A DNA stretch of 64,000 nucleotides, taken from Sipunculus nudus. Lineage: Eukaryota > Annelida > Sipuncula > Golfingiida > Sipunculidae. The notes below the pieces were generated by a model. The model was not told the DNA's origin. It was given only the letters and a program-made list of their open reading frames with translations, and made no database searches. Of this stretch, positions 58,201 through 61,200 are shown piece after piece. The DNA lies in the NCBI GenBank assembly GCA_026874595.1, contig CM049313.1:56565159-56629158 (forward strand). The letters are read 5' to 3'. The stretch's first letter is position 1. Each line of letters starts with the position of its first letter. Both the position numbers and the translations under genes were made by a program.

Positions 58201-61200
58201 ATAGCTATATATTATAGATGGAACTGGAATATGTTTGTTTGAACTGAAGATACCATCTTCATCTACAGCTCCTTTGCTGTCGTGTATAATTTCCAATATT
58301 TAAAATGGTTACTTTATTACAGTATTAGGTGCTACTATTATTTCATTGTTACCAGCTCAGTTATGATAAAGGGACCATAAAGGATCACTCTATTTAAGTT
58401 TACTGTTCGGCAGATCAGTTAGGTTTCTCTGTTTGTATATATTTGTATCCCCAGACAAAGTCGGGGGATACTATATTTTCATACGGGTCCCGCCTCCGCC
58501 TCCGCCGCCGCCGCCGCATATAAATCTTGTTGGCGCGATAACCCAAAAAATATTTCACGGAACTTTACCAAACTTGGTATTTGCATAGATATGGGTAAGA
58601 GGAGGACGCCTATTTAAAATGAGGTCATGACCTTTACTAGGAGAGTGTCCTTGACCTTGAATAGGTCCAATTTTGGGGAAAATCACACAAATTCTTTAAT
58701 ATCTCAAGAAATCTTGCATGGATTTATCCCAAAATCAAGTTGATGGAAGATCATGGATAGGGTTGTCATGTTCCAGAAACTGGTGGCGCCACCTATTATT
58801 CTTTACTTGTTTTAATGCTGCTTAATACCCCCAAAATTGCCACCTTACAGTACTGTGAGCATTATAAGTCAAAAACTAATGGACAGATTTCTTTTATATT
58901 ATGCATATACATAGGTATGGGTTATGGGATGATGTTTATTTAAATTGGGGTCATGACCTTTCCTATGATAGTGGCCTTGACCTTGAATATTGCCATATAT
59001 GTTGAAAATCACACACCTCTTATGATATCTCCAGTGTTGATAGCCATATGGATTTCAAACATGACTTATGTATGGCCCACCACTAAAGTAAGAACCCTAT
59101 AGGTTCTAGGGTCATGAGGTCAAAGGTCAAGGTCACTGGACTGGCATTTTAAAAGATACTGTGGATGCATTTTAAGCCAAACTTTCATCCCAGGTCTTCC
59201 ATCTTGAATATACAGCTCACTTGCCAATAGTGGATGATCCATATAAATTTTGGGGTCACAAGGTCAAAGGTCAAGGCCACAGGAGCTATCTGTCCAAAAA
59301 TTAGTTTCTGGATGATAATTCCTTCTTTTATTGATGTATGGATTTCAAACTTGACTTGTATTTGACCCCTTGGAAGAGCAATACCTGAATTGATTTTGGG
59401 GTCATGAGGTCAAAGGTCAAGGTCACAGGAAAGCTCTTTAAAAAGGTTGTGGATGCAATTTCAGCCAAACAATTCATCTCAGATCTTTCATCTTGCACAT
59501 ATAGTTCACCTGCCAAGAGTGGAAGACCCCTATCAATTTTGAGGTCAAAGGTGAAGGTCACAGGAGCCATCTGTCCAAAAATTAGTTTCTGGATGATAAT
59601 TCTTTCTTTTATTGATGTATGGATTTCAAACTTGACTTGTATTTGACCCATTGGAAAAGCAAGACCAGAATTGATTTTGGGGTCATGAGGTCAAAGGTCA
59701 AGGTCACAGGAAACCTCTTTATAAAGATTGTGGATGCATTTTCAGCCAAACAATTCATCTCAGATCTTTCATCTTGCACATATAGTTCACCTGCCAAGAG
59801 TGGATAACCCCTATCAATTTTGAGGTCACAAGGTCAAAGGTGAAGGTCACAGGAGCCATCTGTCCAAAAATTAGTTTTTGGATGATAATTACTGCTTTTA
59901 TTAATGTATGGTTTTCAAACTTGACTTGTATATGTCCCATTGGAAAAGCAAGACCCGAATTGATTTTGGGGTCATAAGGTCAAAGGTCAAGGTCACAGGA
60001 CACATCTTTAAAAAGATGTGGATGCATTTTCAGCCAAACATTTCATCTCAGATCTTTCATCTTGCACATATAGTTCTACTGCAAGGGAGAGGAAGAACAC
60101 TATCAATTTTGAGGTCACAAGGTCAAAGGTGAGGTCACAGGAGCCACCTGTCAAAAAAAATTAGTTTCTTGATGATAATTCCTGCTTTATTGATGTATAG
60201 ATTTCAAACTTGACTTGCATATGTCCCATTGGAAAAGCAAGACCCAAATTGATTTTGGGGTCATGAGGTCAAAGGTCAAGGTCACAGGACACATCTTTAA
60301 AAAGATCAAGGTCACAGGACCAACATCTTCAACAAGATTGTGGATTGTTAGATGGAAGAAACAATAAATATGCCAAGTGTCAGTATATGCTGCTAAAAAT
60401 GGGGGTCTGTTCTTAAAGGGGGGGGGGGGGCCTACTATGTCTGGGGATACTCTGGCACCTGCAGTGCCAAGAAATGTCTAGTTTCATTATATTTATTATT
60501 TGCTAAAATGTTATACATGTGATCCACCCTGCGACATTAACACTGAATAAAAATATCACTTACTGCTGCTCCTTCCCATATATACAGACCAGCGCATGGA
60601 TGGTCGCTATGTACATTGAAAACATAGCCCTAATAAAGGCCAGAGAGTTTATTAGGCAAGTTGAATGTAAAGATGTAATGAGGTCAGTGCACATTTAGAT
60701 GAGTTACAAGCATGTATTCCTATTTAAATATTAGGATTATGGCGTTGTCCAAAAAAAGTATTTTTTCACTCTAAACTTTGCCGATAAACATCCCAAAATA
60801 TATCTCCAGATAGATAATTGCCAGGAAGCTGTCCATTGAGTACTTTTATGTCACATTCCTGTGGCCGTATCAAACACTGACAGGTTTATTCCTCCCTTTT
60901 TCTTAAAACTGATCCATACATACATGAGAATTTAGATGTCACAGGTCACATCTAAGAATTATTGAAATATTGCTAATATTAATATAATAATATATTAATT
61001 TGATAATTAATATAATATTATAAATGTTTACAGGAGGCATGTCTGATCGTGGATATAGCTCCATGTCATTAGACGATGCTAAGAAAATCTCGAACGCAAT
61101 TGGCTCCCAAGACTCGTTGGATACGGATGCGAAAGCCAGCATTATCCGAAAGAACTCCAGTAAACGGGCAGTGAGTGGACTGGCTCACAAGTCTGTGGGG

